DNA from: a virus
IMG/VR virus record: IMGVR_UViG_3300001041_000002
Coordinates: 37,420 to 101,419 of that record
Strand: one strand, 5' to 3'
Length of the DNA: 64,000 nt
The notes beneath the pieces were generated by a model. The model was not told the DNA's origin. It saw only the letters and a program-made list of their open reading frames with translations, and did not search any database. The position numbers and the translations under genes are program-made. Below, piece after piece: positions 49,201 through 58,932 of the stretch; the first letter of the stretch is position 1, and every line of letters starts with the position of its first letter.

Positions 49201-52200
49201 CTTCTTAGACCACCAGGGCAATTTAACCTCAGCGCCTACAAGTCTTTTGCCGTCCATAATCAGATTAAGCTCATCACTAAATCCAAATGCACTAACCTGA
49301 ACAAAAGCACCACCCTTGATTTTCTGCTTAGTAACATTATTTTTAAATACAGAGTTAAGTAAACTTTCATTAGACTTAGCGTGATATGGATGATATAATG
49401 GTAAATTAAATTGTTCTTCTAACTGACCATTCTCTCTATTAAGTCTCTTCTTAATCTCAATAGCGATCTCTCTTTCTTCACCAAGATCTCTATCTAAAAT
49501 CTCACCAAGAAGTAGATCGTGTATGCTAGATATGTTATCAAATCTATCAACTACTGATTCATAATCTTGCTTTAAGTCTTCAGAGATGATATCCTGATAT
49601 AAAGATACTAATTGATCTTTAGTAAATTCGTGACCATTAATATTAAATACTGCATCTGCAGAGATGTCTGATAAAATCAACTTTCTAATCTGACTACCAA
49701 ACAAACTCCTTGAATCAATATGATGTTCTGGAGTTTCTTGCTGTAATCCATAGTCTTCATTATTAAGTTCATGGATAGATGTCTGCTCAATATTTTCAAG
49801 ACTCTGGGCTCCAAATTCCCCAGCCTTAACAGCAGAGTTGAAGTTAGCAGATGAAATGTTATTGTTAATCATGTAATCATACAGTTTAGTCAACTCTTTA
49901 GATTGCTTAACTAACTGTGGTAACAACAAGTACTCTGAGTTTTTATTTTGTGTTGGAATAATTAAATTACCAACTTTTGTATGTCCAAAATAGAATGGTT
50001 TAATTGGTTGCATTACTAATTGCAAATCCTTACCAGAAGCTGTTCCATTGAATAATCGTGGATAAACTTCTTGTAAATCTGCATCCCAACGACCAAGACC
50101 AATCATAATATCTCTATATCTAGGAAGTGTTATATATGCTTGAGCATCTGTAACATTGATCTTACTAGAACTGTTATAACCATAAGCTCCAGCAATATCC
50201 CCAGCCTGATCAACTGGCATACCACTCTCAACCAAAGTGTCAAAGATTGTTTCAGCATGTTCTGATGGAATCTCTAAATCCTTAATATAAATACTATTAT
50301 ATAATGGGCTAATCTCTAATACAGATTTACCTTCAATTTCAGCTTGCTCTTGAGTTAATTCAAATACAGCATGAATATCCATAGTTGTCTTAGGAGATAC
50401 ATTTTGTTTATTCCTCTTCTGATAGTCAACTGTTCTACTGTAAATAGACTGAGCTGATTTATCTGGCTTGTAGAACGCTGGATCACCAGAGAACAAAGCC
50501 ATCATCTGAGTATTAGCTAAGAAGCTATTAAAAAAGTAGTCCTTATGGAATGCTTCAGTATTACCCCAACGTTTATCAATTCTATCATCATAATGAGATA
50601 TGCCTTTAGCATCCTTACCAAATACTTCTAATTTAGTAAGCCTATCATAATCTAATTTAGCTTCATTGTCCAACCAATCACTGATAGCTTTCTTTATTGC
50701 AACTTCATTACCAGAACCTACAGCCTTACGCGCATTACCAGAGTTTAAGAACGATAAAAATAAAAATCTTCTAGACTTATCAGTGTCATAATGTTTAGTT
50801 TCTTTAAGTTCATCTGGAATAGCTAATCCCTGCTTAGTCAATTCTTCTCTAGCGGCCTGACGAGCTTTAATTTGCTCTATACGGGCATTCTCTTGCTTGT
50901 AGACCTCAAATAATTTATCGACAGTCTCTTTGGTTGAATATCGTCTAAACTTAATAAATGGCATCTTAGGAGCATCTGAGACTACTGGAAATTTATAATA
51001 AACGTAATCTTTGGCTCCATTGTTAAAATACATATTAATAGCAGTATTCTCAAAATCTTTCTCAGACATAGATGTATAGCGAACGCCTTTCTCAGTGCGA
51101 TCATATTTAATTGCATCTATCTCTATATATTCAAAATTATTACGACTATCATTCTCCATCAGCTCTTTCAGCCATGGTGAATTCCTATAGAATGGAGTGT
51201 CCTGATAATATTTGATTTTATCAATAGCATTTTTCCCAGAGAATTGTGCTATTGCTCTAGATAAAAATGTAGGTACTTGATGTGCATATACTGTGTTATT
51301 TTCAGCATTTTTGAATGAAGATTCCATTAACTCAAATCTAAACTTAGATATGGTTTTAGACATTGCATCAATAGCCTCTGATTCTAAGCTAGTTGCACCA
51401 AATGGATTAACTCCAGTGGTTAACTTGCTGATAATATTATCTACATGAGCTTTAAATTCGTTAACCTTTGACTTACCTGATTTAACATATCCAGAAGTAG
51501 ATGTGACGCCTTTATTGAGCATCTCCATATCTTCAACTGTGATAGTAATACCAATGTAGTTAAGAATTCTAGATAGATCGCTCATATCTTTAGAATCATA
51601 TCTATCTTTAGCTTTTAGTCTAGAGTTTAAACTAAACCACGCTGACTTAACTTTATCAAGGTTTTCTGAAACATATTGACCATCTTTGTCTATTGTTTTG
51701 TTAAACATCGGGTCGGTAGAATTATCCTTCCATTCATCAATGAGGATATTTTTCACACCCATACGATTAGCAGACATAACTCTATACTCAGTATTTTTAG
51801 TCTCACGATCTTTAGACTGTATAACTATCTTATAATCAACGTGTGATCTATTAAAGTTAACAAACATCTTAGTCTTAAATAGATTATCTATCTGTACTTT
51901 CTCAAGTAAAGGTTTTAAGAACGGTCTAGTTACAACCATTTCAGACAACCTTTCAATCATCTCTTCTGAGTCAACTATGTTAGCTAATTCGCGCTGGATA
52001 TCAGCATATATCGTATTAAAATCTTGGTAAATTGTAAAGCCGAGGTCATCAGATATATTATCGCCTTTAGAGTCAACTTTAGGTATGTAACTAAGTTCCT
52101 TACGTACTTCATTTGATAATGATTCCTTTCCAGATAATTGTTCTGTCTTAATCTGCCATCCTTCATTTTGTGATTCTTCCTCAAAAAAGTCCATCAAAGG

Positions 52201-55200
52201 TTCCCCTTCGGCTGAATCAACAGATGACGATATTTCTTTAGTGTTAATTTTAATCCTAAGGCCTTCAGTTCTCGCAAACTGTAACAATGCTTTTCTACCT
52301 AGCGACTCAAACACAACCTTCCCGTCAGAGTCCATTTTAATGAATTTATTAAGCATTATAGCGACGTTCTTTTTTTGCTCATCAGTTACACTAGAATTGG
52401 CCTTAAAGTTGCTTAAAATGACTGCACGTGCGCTTAAAGCAAGCATATCTATACCTTTGTAGTCTACGCCAGTTTTACCCTTAGCGGTCATTCTAGAGAG
52501 AACTTGTCTTCTAGTTAAATTATTATATTCTGGATTATTGGCTATATATGAATCCAATGCCATACGCATGAAATCCACTAATGCAACAGTGCGGCGTTCT
52601 TCTTCGTATGGAGTTTTAAAATTTTTATCTCTATAACGAGTGACTTTAAAGTTATCTACGCTTCTGCTGAATGGACTAGTTTTATACATGCTATGTTGAG
52701 CACGATAGAAAACGTCATTAATAGTTACGTCATTAGTTAACTTTGATTTGATTAACTGATATAGATGATGGAAGAACTCTTTAATTTTTGATCCAAGAGT
52801 TTTAGTAGTAGATTCTTCTGTCTGGACATACTCCATAAATTCATCTGCAATTCTTTCTTCAATTGCAATGCCTTTAGTTATATCCATCTTGTATTTCTTA
52901 GCACCTTCAGCTAGTAATCTATCTTGTTGCTTAGGTGTTAAATATAGATGAAATACAACGTGAAATGCCTCGTGATAGACAGTTCCAGTCTGTGCTGCAC
53001 CGCTAATATAGGCAATAGCATTCTTAAACATACCCCAAGCTTGGATTCCACCATTCCTAGATACGTTAATCAAACCGTCTCTAAATGTATCTACATCTAT
53101 AAGATTGACTGGAAATCTATCATTAAACCATTGAGTCTCTTTGAGTTCATCCCACTTTTGATATAATTCTTTATTAGATACTTTAGCTTTATCAACTAAT
53201 CTAAACATAGTTCCAAGAGGATTGTCAAAATCTTCTAAGTCATCTATATTGTCACCAACTGTTGGTTCTTCTGATGCTATAGTTTCTATCTTTGGTTCGA
53301 CTGTAACAACGGGCTCAGTGCTCATAATATCACCAACAATATCGTCAGCTTCTTTTGGTAGAACTGTTACTGAAGTTTTCTCTACAGCGGCATTATAGTC
53401 TAATGAGAACTCAAAGTTAGCATTAGCTATGTTTTTGACTCGATTTAAATCAGTTTTTAGTCTACCTTCCTTAGATATACTTTCATTATAGTTACCTCTG
53501 TTTATTTCAGAAGAAGCAATCTGAACAATCTTATCTTTAAGTAAAGCATCAATCTGTTCCTTAGTATAGGTGTTAACCTTACCACCTTTTAGATATACTT
53601 CAAAAGAGTCAGTCTTGGCTATATAGTTATAGTCAAAGAATACAATCTTTCTCAACTGCTCTCTATTGGCAGCCCAGTTGTCTTTATTTGAATCTAACAG
53701 CAGTGCCTTAGCTTGTGATAATAACTTTGGAAATGAAGTTAATTTCTGAGTAAAGCATCTAGCTGGAATAATCCTACCGTTAGCTCCTCTAGTTAATATA
53801 AATACACCACCATCATTCTTGCCATCTACAACGATTCCAGAATACTCAGGACTAACATTCTTGCCTGCATTTATAGTGACAACGCCATTTATACTCCTTG
53901 CAATACCAAAGATTAATGGTTGTCCACTAACTACTTCATGCGGAGCGTTCTTGGCTTTAGATATCAATAATCTACCAGCATATTTTTTAGTGACCTTAGT
54001 CTTAATGCCAGAATTGTACATCCCAGTTTTCTGACCAGAAGCCTTCATATTCTGCCAAACTTGGTCTCTCAGGGATTTCAGTTTAAGTCCAGCCTCGCTA
54101 CCATCATTGGTGTTATATATAGGAATAGCATTGACAATATGTTCTTTACCATCTTTATCTCTCTGAGCAATTAAGATCTGAGATTTATTAATAAAATCCT
54201 CGCCTTTAAGCGATTTATGATATTCAGTTTTTTTGGTACTAACAGTATCATCTAGATTAATAACAAAGTATATCTCTGAACCTAACAACAACGACTCCGG
54301 ACTATTAACATAACTCCAATCTATAGGCATTGTCTTAGCTACAAAGTCTTTCTCTGGCACCCCATTGACTCTCTTAATGTTGCCGCCAGTCATCGTGTAT
54401 TCTCTTATAACAGCCCTATTCTGAGCTGGAGTCTGAGCTACCTTCTCATCAGGATGAACAAATCCAATGTCAGAGCTCTTAGAGTCTGTTGCGTAGAATT
54501 CAGATATCATATCATCTAGAGAATCGTCAGAATATTCAGCGACTGGCTTTTCTGAGTGATCAATAACAGTTGAATCTTCTACAGTCTCATCAGCGTTCCT
54601 CCCAATGTTTTCAAAGAATCGCATTACTGAATCATACAGCTTAGCATGAGTAGCGCTAGTTTTGGCTAGATTACTCAACATTCTAAGGTTCTTTGTAAAC
54701 TCTTCAGCGTTAGGCGATAATATTAATGCAGCCAATTCACTATCAGTAGTTGGATCTAATGCAGCATTATATTCTGCGAGAACGTGACCTTCAATTTGAT
54801 CCATCTCTTTAATGAAAAGATTTGGTTTACCTATATAACGTAAGTCAGGTTTATCTGATGCATCAACAGCTTCTTCAGTAGCCTTTTTTGATACAATTTT
54901 ATCTACATCTTCAATATCTTCTTCTGGGACAGCCTCAGCTATATCGCTAATATCTTCAACGGTAGAAGCCTGCTCAGTAGATTCTTTAGCTGAATCTTTC
55001 TGTGCTTTGGCTCTAGTCTCTTTGATTTTAGTGTCAGACTCTTCAATGTGAGGAATTTCTTCGTATGCTTCAAGCTTCTTTTTAACGACCTCATTTTGAA
55101 CAGTGTGAATCTCAAGTAATTTATTATATTTGTCAGAGATATTATCGTCCAATGACGTTTTGAGCAATATGCCTAAGTCATCGCCAGGATTATTGGCTGT

Positions 55201-57066
55201 ATATGTTTCGTTAAGTGCATTAAATTTACTTTGAAGTACATCTATTTTTAGATCTGTATTTTTAATTACCTTGGTTTTGAGCTCTGAGTTTTTCTTAAAT
55301 GATGGAATCTTACTAAGATTAGACTTTAGATTTTTAAATCCTTCGATCTGATCTTGTAATTTCTTCATACTAAGAAGTTCTGGTGTCAACTCATTCCCTT
55401 CTGTAATCTTGTTGTAAAGTCCAGTTATAGATTTATCAATAGAACCAATTAACTTAGCGTTATTCTTAGCAACTAACTTAGTCTTTAGAAAATCTAACTT
55501 AGCTTCATCTTTACCATTAAATCTTTTATCAACATCTAACTTAGCTTTCTCAGCTTTTATAAAGGCAATATCTTTCTGCATTGACTTGACTGTTTGAGTA
55601 GCCTCATCTTTAGTCATGCCAATCTCAGCCCAATCTTTATCTTCTAAAGTACCGGTCAATACATCTATATCTTGGCTTAATTTATCTAGGCTATTACGTC
55701 TTAGGTGCTTTGATATTAAGTCTACTTTTGCATCGTCAGAAAGCTTTGTAAATGCCTCAATATTGCCTGTACGAGAAGCTTTGTTCTTCCATAAGTCTAT
55801 ATCTATATATGCATCCATGGCATTCTTAGCTAAAGGTGCTGCAGCAGCGAATACTCCTCCACCTAATGCGCCCCAGAATACAGATTGCTTCATCTCATTA
55901 CTATCAAGATATTCTCCAAACCTTTCAGAGAATCCTGGGCCAAACATATCGACTCCAGCTTTTATAGAACCATAAGCCTCTGATTGCGATCCAGATTGGA
56001 AAAATTCCTCTCCAGCCTCAGAGCCCATCTGCAGCCCAATTTCTAAAGTTTTGCTACCAGATTTTTCACCTATAGCACCGAGACCTCTAAATATTGGCAT
56101 GTATTGTAGTACATCAACTACAGCTAGAGCGCCGTTAGCTTTAAACACTTTATTGGCACCATCAACAGCCATCTTATTTGCTTCTGCGTCGATCTGAGCT
56201 TTGTATTTATCTAAAATGCGCTGTTCTTCAACTTTACGCTGCTCTGGACTGTATGGACTAAAACCATATTCATTTGGAGGCATAACCATTGGAAGATTAT
56301 TGATTTCTTCCATAGCTTTGCTCTCATATTTTTTCATAAGATCAGTTTTGTTCTGATCAGTATATTGTTTTAAATATTGCTGAGCTTCCATAGTGGATTC
56401 AGCAGCCCTACTTGCGAGACCGGCATTGATAGCTTCGGTTAGCTGCAATGTTTTAGCACCCATACCAACCATCTTACCAGCAATATTGATACCCCTAGCA
56501 ATTCCAAGTGCAGGAAACATTAGGGATAAACTTGTGGCTATATTTTTAACCCCACCGGCTAATGCTGTTCTATCTAAAAGAGTACCTTCCTGTGCAGCGT
56601 GTGTTTGATACACTGGAATGTATTTTTCGTCAATAGATTCTTTTGCGTCTCTAAATAGTTTAGAAAACCAGTTGTCGAATTCTCCTTCATTCCCAGCAAT
56701 AGAACTAGCTAAACCTGGAAAGTCAAGCAAGTATCCAGATGACTCTAAAGTACCTAGGATCATTTCATTAACAGACTGACCTAGGGCCTTGCCAATTAAT
56801 TCAAGCCCAGTCTGAGCGTTTGCCCTAGCTTCTGGAATATCATATAAATCACCAGCATTCAATCTTTCATCAATACCCTTAACTCCGCCAAATGGCTGAA
56901 ATAGCGTGCCAACATTTTCAACAACTGGCGTTTCGGATACATTTCTTATTCTAAAATCATCAAAACTAAATGGTGATTTCTTTTTATTTAAATTATAATA
57001 AGATGGAGTTCCGGTTTGTGGATTTATTTCCTCACCGTCGCTATATTGAAAATTAGATTTTGCCAT
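46264..57066 (-). CDS. giant virion RNA polymerase polyprotein (3,600 aa)
   Basis: The motif GSDFDIDKMY at residues about 2687-2696 (DFDID at complement 48988-49002, residues 2689-2693) is the catalytic metal motif of crAss-like virion RNA polymerase, whose fold is related to RNA-dependent RNA polymerases. A separate zincin-like HEAFH (residues 1365-1369) with VVFHLYL lies upstream. A DUF4326-like domain (IATRIPSSNEHFGNPF, KPILYYKEL) occupies the last ~120 residues. The N-terminal ~450 residues are hydrophobic and helical. The protein is likely to be packaged, cleaved or unfolded on ejection, and to transcribe early genes. Confidence 0.9.
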   Translation of the reverse strand: MAKSNFQYSDGEEINPQTGTPSYYNLNKKKSPFSFDDFRIRNVSETPVVENVGTLFQPFGGVKGIDERLNAGDLYDIPEARANAQTGLELIGKALGQSVNEMILGTLESSGYLLDFPGLASSIAGNEGEFDNWFSKLFRDAKESIDEKYIPVYQTHAAQEGTLLDRTALAGGVKNIATSLSLMFPALGIARGINIAGKMVGMGAKTLQLTEAINAGLASRAAESTMEAQQYLKQYTDQNKTDLMKKYESKAMEEINNLPMVMPPNEYGFSPYSPEQRKVEEQRILDKYKAQIDAEANKMAVDGANKVFKANGALAVVDVLQYMPIFRGLGAIGEKSGSKTLEIGLQMGSEAGEEFFQSGSQSEAYGSIKAGVDMFGPGFSERFGEYLDSNEMKQSVFWGALGGGVFAAAAPLAKNAMDAYIDIDLWKNKASRTGNIEAFTKLSDDAKVDLISKHLRRNSLDKLSQDIDVLTGTLEDKDWAEIGMTKDEATQTVKSMQKDIAFIKAEKAKLDVDKRFNGKDEAKLDFLKTKLVAKNNAKLIGSIDKSITGLYNKITEGNELTPELLSMKKLQDQIEGFKNLKSNLSKIPSFKKNSELKTKVIKNTDLKIDVLQSKFNALNETYTANNPGDDLGILLKTSLDDNISDKYNKLLEIHTVQNEVVKKKLEAYEEIPHIEESDTKIKETRAKAQKDSAKESTEQASTVEDISDIAEAVPEEDIEDVDKIVSKKATEEAVDASDKPDLRYIGKPNLFIKEMDQIEGHVLAEYNAALDPTTDSELAALILSPNAEEFTKNLRMLSNLAKTSATHAKLYDSVMRFFENIGRNADETVEDSTVIDHSEKPVAEYSDDSLDDMISEFYATDSKSSDIGFVHPDEKVAQTPAQNRAVIREYTMTGGNIKRVNGVPEKDFVAKTMPIDWSYVNSPESLLLGSEIYFVINLDDTVSTKKTEYHKSLKGEDFINKSQILIAQRDKDGKEHIVNAIPIYNTNDGSEAGLKLKSLRDQVWQNMKASGQKTGMYNSGIKTKVTKKYAGRLLISKAKNAPHEVVSGQPLIFGIARSINGVVTINAGKNVSPEYSGIVVDGKNDGGVFILTRGANGRIIPARCFTQKLTSFPKLLSQAKALLLDSNKDNWAANREQLRKIVFFDYNYIAKTDSFEVYLKGGKVNTYTKEQIDALLKDKIVQIASSEINRGNYNESISKEGRLKTDLNRVKNIANANFEFSLDYNAAVEKTSVTVLPKEADDIVGDIMSTEPVVTVEPKIETIASEEPTVGDNIDDLEDFDNPLGTMFRLVDKAKVSNKELYQKWDELKETQWFNDRFPVNLIDVDTFRDGLINVSRNGGIQAWGMFKNAIAYISGAAQTGTVYHEAFHVVFHLYLTPKQQDRLLAEGAKKYKMDITKGIAIEERIADEFMEYVQTEESTTKTLGSKIKEFFHHLYQLIKSKLTNDVTINDVFYRAQHSMYKTSPFSRSVDNFKVTRYRDKNFKTPYEEERRTVALVDFMRMALDSYIANNPEYNNLTRRQVLSRMTAKGKTGVDYKGIDMLALSARAVILSNFKANSSVTDEQKKNVAIMLNKFIKMDSDGKVVFESLGRKALLQFARTEGLRIKINTKEISSSVDSAEGEPLMDFFEEESQNEGWQIKTEQLSGKESLSNEVRKELSYIPKVDSKGDNISDDLGFTIYQDFNTIYADIQRELANIVDSEEMIERLSEMVVTRPFLKPLLEKVQIDNLFKTKMFVNFNRSHVDYKIVIQSKDRETKNTEYRVMSANRMGVKNILIDEWKDNSTDPMFNKTIDKDGQYVSENLDKVKSAWFSLNSRLKAKDRYDSKDMSDLSRILNYIGITITVEDMEMLNKGVTSTSGYVKSGKSKVNEFKAHVDNIISKLTTGVNPFGATSLESEAIDAMSKTISKFRFELMESSFKNAENNTVYAHQVPTFLSRAIAQFSGKNAIDKIKYYQDTPFYRNSPWLKELMENDSRNNFEYIEIDAIKYDRTEKGVRYTSMSEKDFENTAINMYFNNGAKDYVYYKFPVVSDAPKMPFIKFRRYSTKETVDKLFEVYKQENARIEQIKARQAAREELTKQGLAIPDELKETKHYDTDKSRRFLFLSFLNSGNARKAVGSGNEVAIKKAISDWLDNEAKLDYDRLTKLEVFGKDAKGISHYDDRIDKRWGNTEAFHKDYFFNSFLANTQMMALFSGDPAFYKPDKSAQSIYSRTVDYQKRNKQNVSPKTTMDIHAVFELTQEQAEIEGKSVLEISPLYNSIYIKDLEIPSEHAETIFDTLVESGMPVDQAGDIAGAYGYNSSSKINVTDAQAYITLPRYRDIMIGLGRWDADLQEVYPRLFNGTASGKDLQLVMQPIKPFYFGHTKVGNLIIPTQNKNSEYLLLPQLVKQSKELTKLYDYMINNNISSANFNSAVKAGEFGAQSLENIEQTSIHELNNEDYGLQQETPEHHIDSRSLFGSQIRKLILSDISADAVFNINGHEFTKDQLVSLYQDIISEDLKQDYESVVDRFDNISSIHDLLLGEILDRDLGEEREIAIEIKKRLNRENGQLEEQFNLPLYHPYHAKSNESLLNSVFKNNVTKQKIKGGAFVQVSAFGFSDELNLIMDGKRLVGAEVKLPWWSKKYFEPLLDSNGQLDINKVPQNLREMIGYRIPTEDKYSMLPLIVTGFLPASAGGAVMLPMEITTISGSDFDIDKMYIMMPEWETSMDGKDIRKVEYEYNGDISSQSKQARNNAKIDIIRAILTHEDTFSKIIKPGGFPTLESLAKRVLGLEGKADEMLSIALPSTQTELFKRNMTGKQLIGIFANHNTNHAIMQFTNVSLANSVNLDGKPLASLHEIKNANGDYISRNVAEWLAAVVDNAKNPLSSFINVNTYTADIAALLTRLGYPLDTVVGFLSQPVLKEFSRLYFNLGADKQAESKVMSELSNKFSLSEAKVQTEAGKEFKFTSEELYAEIAKGDIISDNQLAVYNTFLMIKKQATALADLVRATRADTKGAGPTLSENEKLIQLRKDVLDNPELIGQEELLTGMVYPMENAFMEYGVSKPTELLSKYFPWFSPAFSHVKERITKSIKANTLTVKQIEQINYELLGFTATGFEFFDGSDKTEIINNMSKKVRAFKTKYPKKYEENFFVNKLVFKKDEKKSYLPERIQFKNTGSLTELDKQQIKEHWMSLMEDSDLAVDKEFSSFAKDLVKYAFYTAGFQLTPNSFSHLIPVDFYSNLVDSDGQSFNDYLIKTIEEAENENAFDEFIDQFFRNNSDDLSLVPAVDSDGFGNITGQITYINGVPSIFQVNAKDKKLRKDFIVGTTENGKKKLFSPFVSFREKGQIYLYQNMSRAWNQATYVLTSKLGIPNAALEYEKNEMFLDSVIQGNIPFKGKFTRASILDQANIKDVEADETEEVAKVKEPIVVSESSEIYNKLGSRTKSENVVIKTWGDLKGAKSAITNGNIVATRIPSSNEHFGNPFSHDPEGKAYGLIKTETVREAVEKFTDWVINSKDIRAQWIREQLKSGKLKGKPILYYKELGEPSHATALDYLINKYNWAETKPALEAYTGIEASLRSKLINELNNDDTLGEYLEVTVTDINNKNIEELGELYRKFCNR

Positions 57067-57074
57067 AATTATTT

Positions 57075-58901
57075 TTAAAATTGTACGCTTTTGAATCCAG
57101 AAAATATTCCCTTTGTTATAAATTGCATTGCATCGCTAGGAGTCATTTTGACTGCTGAATTTATATCTGGTATTGGCATTCCATATTCATCTCTACCTAT
57201 TATATCGTAGACAACAATTTTTCTGTCTGCAATATCGTATTTATTACTAGGATTAGTCAACACATCTATAGCTTTATTCATATTTGGAATTTCTATTGGG
57301 TCAAAGCTATCGTTCTCTCCAAGCTGAGGGTCATTTATTTGCTTTAATAATGGAGTTAATACCTCATTCTTAAGTTTCAAAGTATTAACATCAAGCGCAT
57401 TATCATTTAGGGTGTATTTTTCACCCTTTGGGCCGGTCAATTGAATTTCTCCAGTTCTAGATACTGATGGAATAGATTCTTTCCATGCAGACTCTTTGTC
57501 CCATAATTTAGAAAAGTCTTCTTTTGTTTTGATATCACCATCTTTATCTATTGAAATTTTCTTTTCCTTACTTGGAAATACATAGTCATTAATAATAGCC
57601 TCAGTCATCGTTTTATTTCCAAAAGATTTTGGATCTGCAACGATATGCACTTGCTGAGAAACTGTAGCTGCATTGTTTTTTTCGTAATAAATAGCTTTTG
57701 CAACAGCATCTTCCTCAGACAAAGCATTGCCAGTGACTGGATCTATCTCGTTAAACAAACCACCATATTTAGATTTATATTTAGAAATAGTTTTGGCTCT
57801 ATTATCATTCCAGTCTTTAAGTCTTTTATTATATGACTTAGTTGCATCTTGTATGCCTTGCTCTAAATAGCCAGCAGCTCTTGGATCTTTTATGGTCTTT
57901 TTAATTTCATTAATCCTTGTTATTCCAGCATTTACATCATCTAAATTTGGTTTAGGTGTTGACATTATTTCAACATCCTTATCGGCCTCTTTTTGTAGTT
58001 TTTTATTAACTTCTAAATCTTGAGTTATTGGAAGTGGTCTTTCTGATGGCTGGCTTTTATTCTCACCAAATCCACCATAATTAGTGTTTAATAATGGCGC
58101 CTCCTTTTTATAAGATGTTTTTGCAGTACCAATCTGATCCACAACTTCATCTATATACGATGGATCAAACTTAGATATCTTAGCAAATAAACCACGATCA
58201 GTTTTTTCATTACCATACTCAGCCTTTAGGTATTGTTTTATTGCTTCAACCTGATCTGAATTTTTAGTTATAGATCCATTTCTAGAGAAATCCTTGGTAA
58301 TATAATATGAAGATCCATCTGGATTAACAATTCTCTCTATACTCGCATTACCGCCAACAATAGGAGTCTCGGTTGATCCAAGGTTAGACATTAATTTAGT
58401 CGCATCTTCGCCAATATCGTAATATCCAGAAGTCCTACCTGCAGTAAATTCATTCTTAAATTTACCTTCAGGATCATAACCACCTTGATAAGCAGAGAAG
58501 AATTGTTCTTTCTGTCTATTGATGTCATCGCCAGGCCTACCCTCTTGAATCATTCTCTTACGAGTTTCATCCCATTGAGACATAGCGTCGCTATACTGTT
58601 TTTTATAGTGACGAATCTTATCGTCTCCAATATATCGTTGACGAAGACCCAAAACCTTACTTTTAAGATCCTGAGAAAATCCATTCCTTGCTATTTCATT
58701 ACTAACATCTTCTATGTCGGTATTATACTTCTGCAGTAACGGCTCTAATCCGGGAGCATCTTGTTTTAAGTAATCAAACTTCATTGCTTCAGATAATTCC
58801 ATCTGTTTAGCAATAGCATCATCATGCTGCTGTCTCATTAGAGCTGGAGCATATGACATCTCGCTAAGTGAAAGCTTATTGAATTGTGGTATATATGGCA
58901 T
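57075..58901 (-). CDS. crAss-like structural protein, probable cargo/ejection type (608 aa)
   Basis: A 608-residue, charged, largely helical protein of the N-terminal form MPYIPQFNKLSLSEMSYAPA, LMRQQHDDAIAKQMELSE and DAPGLEPLLQKYN. It contains repeated Lys/Asp-rich runs and no membrane segment. Its position directly upstream of the polymerase in the same transcription unit and 31 nt after the structural gene at 58933 fits a virion component of crAss-like phages. Exact role is not visible. Confidence 0.7.
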   Translation of the reverse strand: MPYIPQFNKLSLSEMSYAPALMRQQHDDAIAKQMELSEAMKFDYLKQDAPGLEPLLQKYNTDIEDVSNEIARNGFSQDLKSKVLGLRQRYIGDDKIRHYKKQYSDAMSQWDETRKRMIQEGRPGDDINRQKEQFFSAYQGGYDPEGKFKNEFTAGRTSGYYDIGEDATKLMSNLGSTETPIVGGNASIERIVNPDGSSYYITKDFSRNGSITKNSDQVEAIKQYLKAEYGNEKTDRGLFAKISKFDPSYIDEVVDQIGTAKTSYKKEAPLLNTNYGGFGENKSQPSERPLPITQDLEVNKKLQKEADKDVEIMSTPKPNLDDVNAGITRINEIKKTIKDPRAAGYLEQGIQDATKSYNKRLKDWNDNRAKTISKYKSKYGGLFNEIDPVTGNALSEEDAVAKAIYYEKNNAATVSQQVHIVADPKSFGNKTMTEAIINDYVFPSKEKKISIDKDGDIKTKEDFSKLWDKESAWKESIPSVSRTGEIQLTGPKGEKYTLNDNALDVNTLKLKNEVLTPLLKQINDPQLGENDSFDPIEIPNMNKAIDVLTNPSNKYDIADRKIVVYDIIGRDEYGMPIPDINSAVKMTPSDAMQFITKGIFSGFKSVQF

Positions 58902-58932
58902 TTTAGTATATTAATATTTGCAACAAAGTTAA

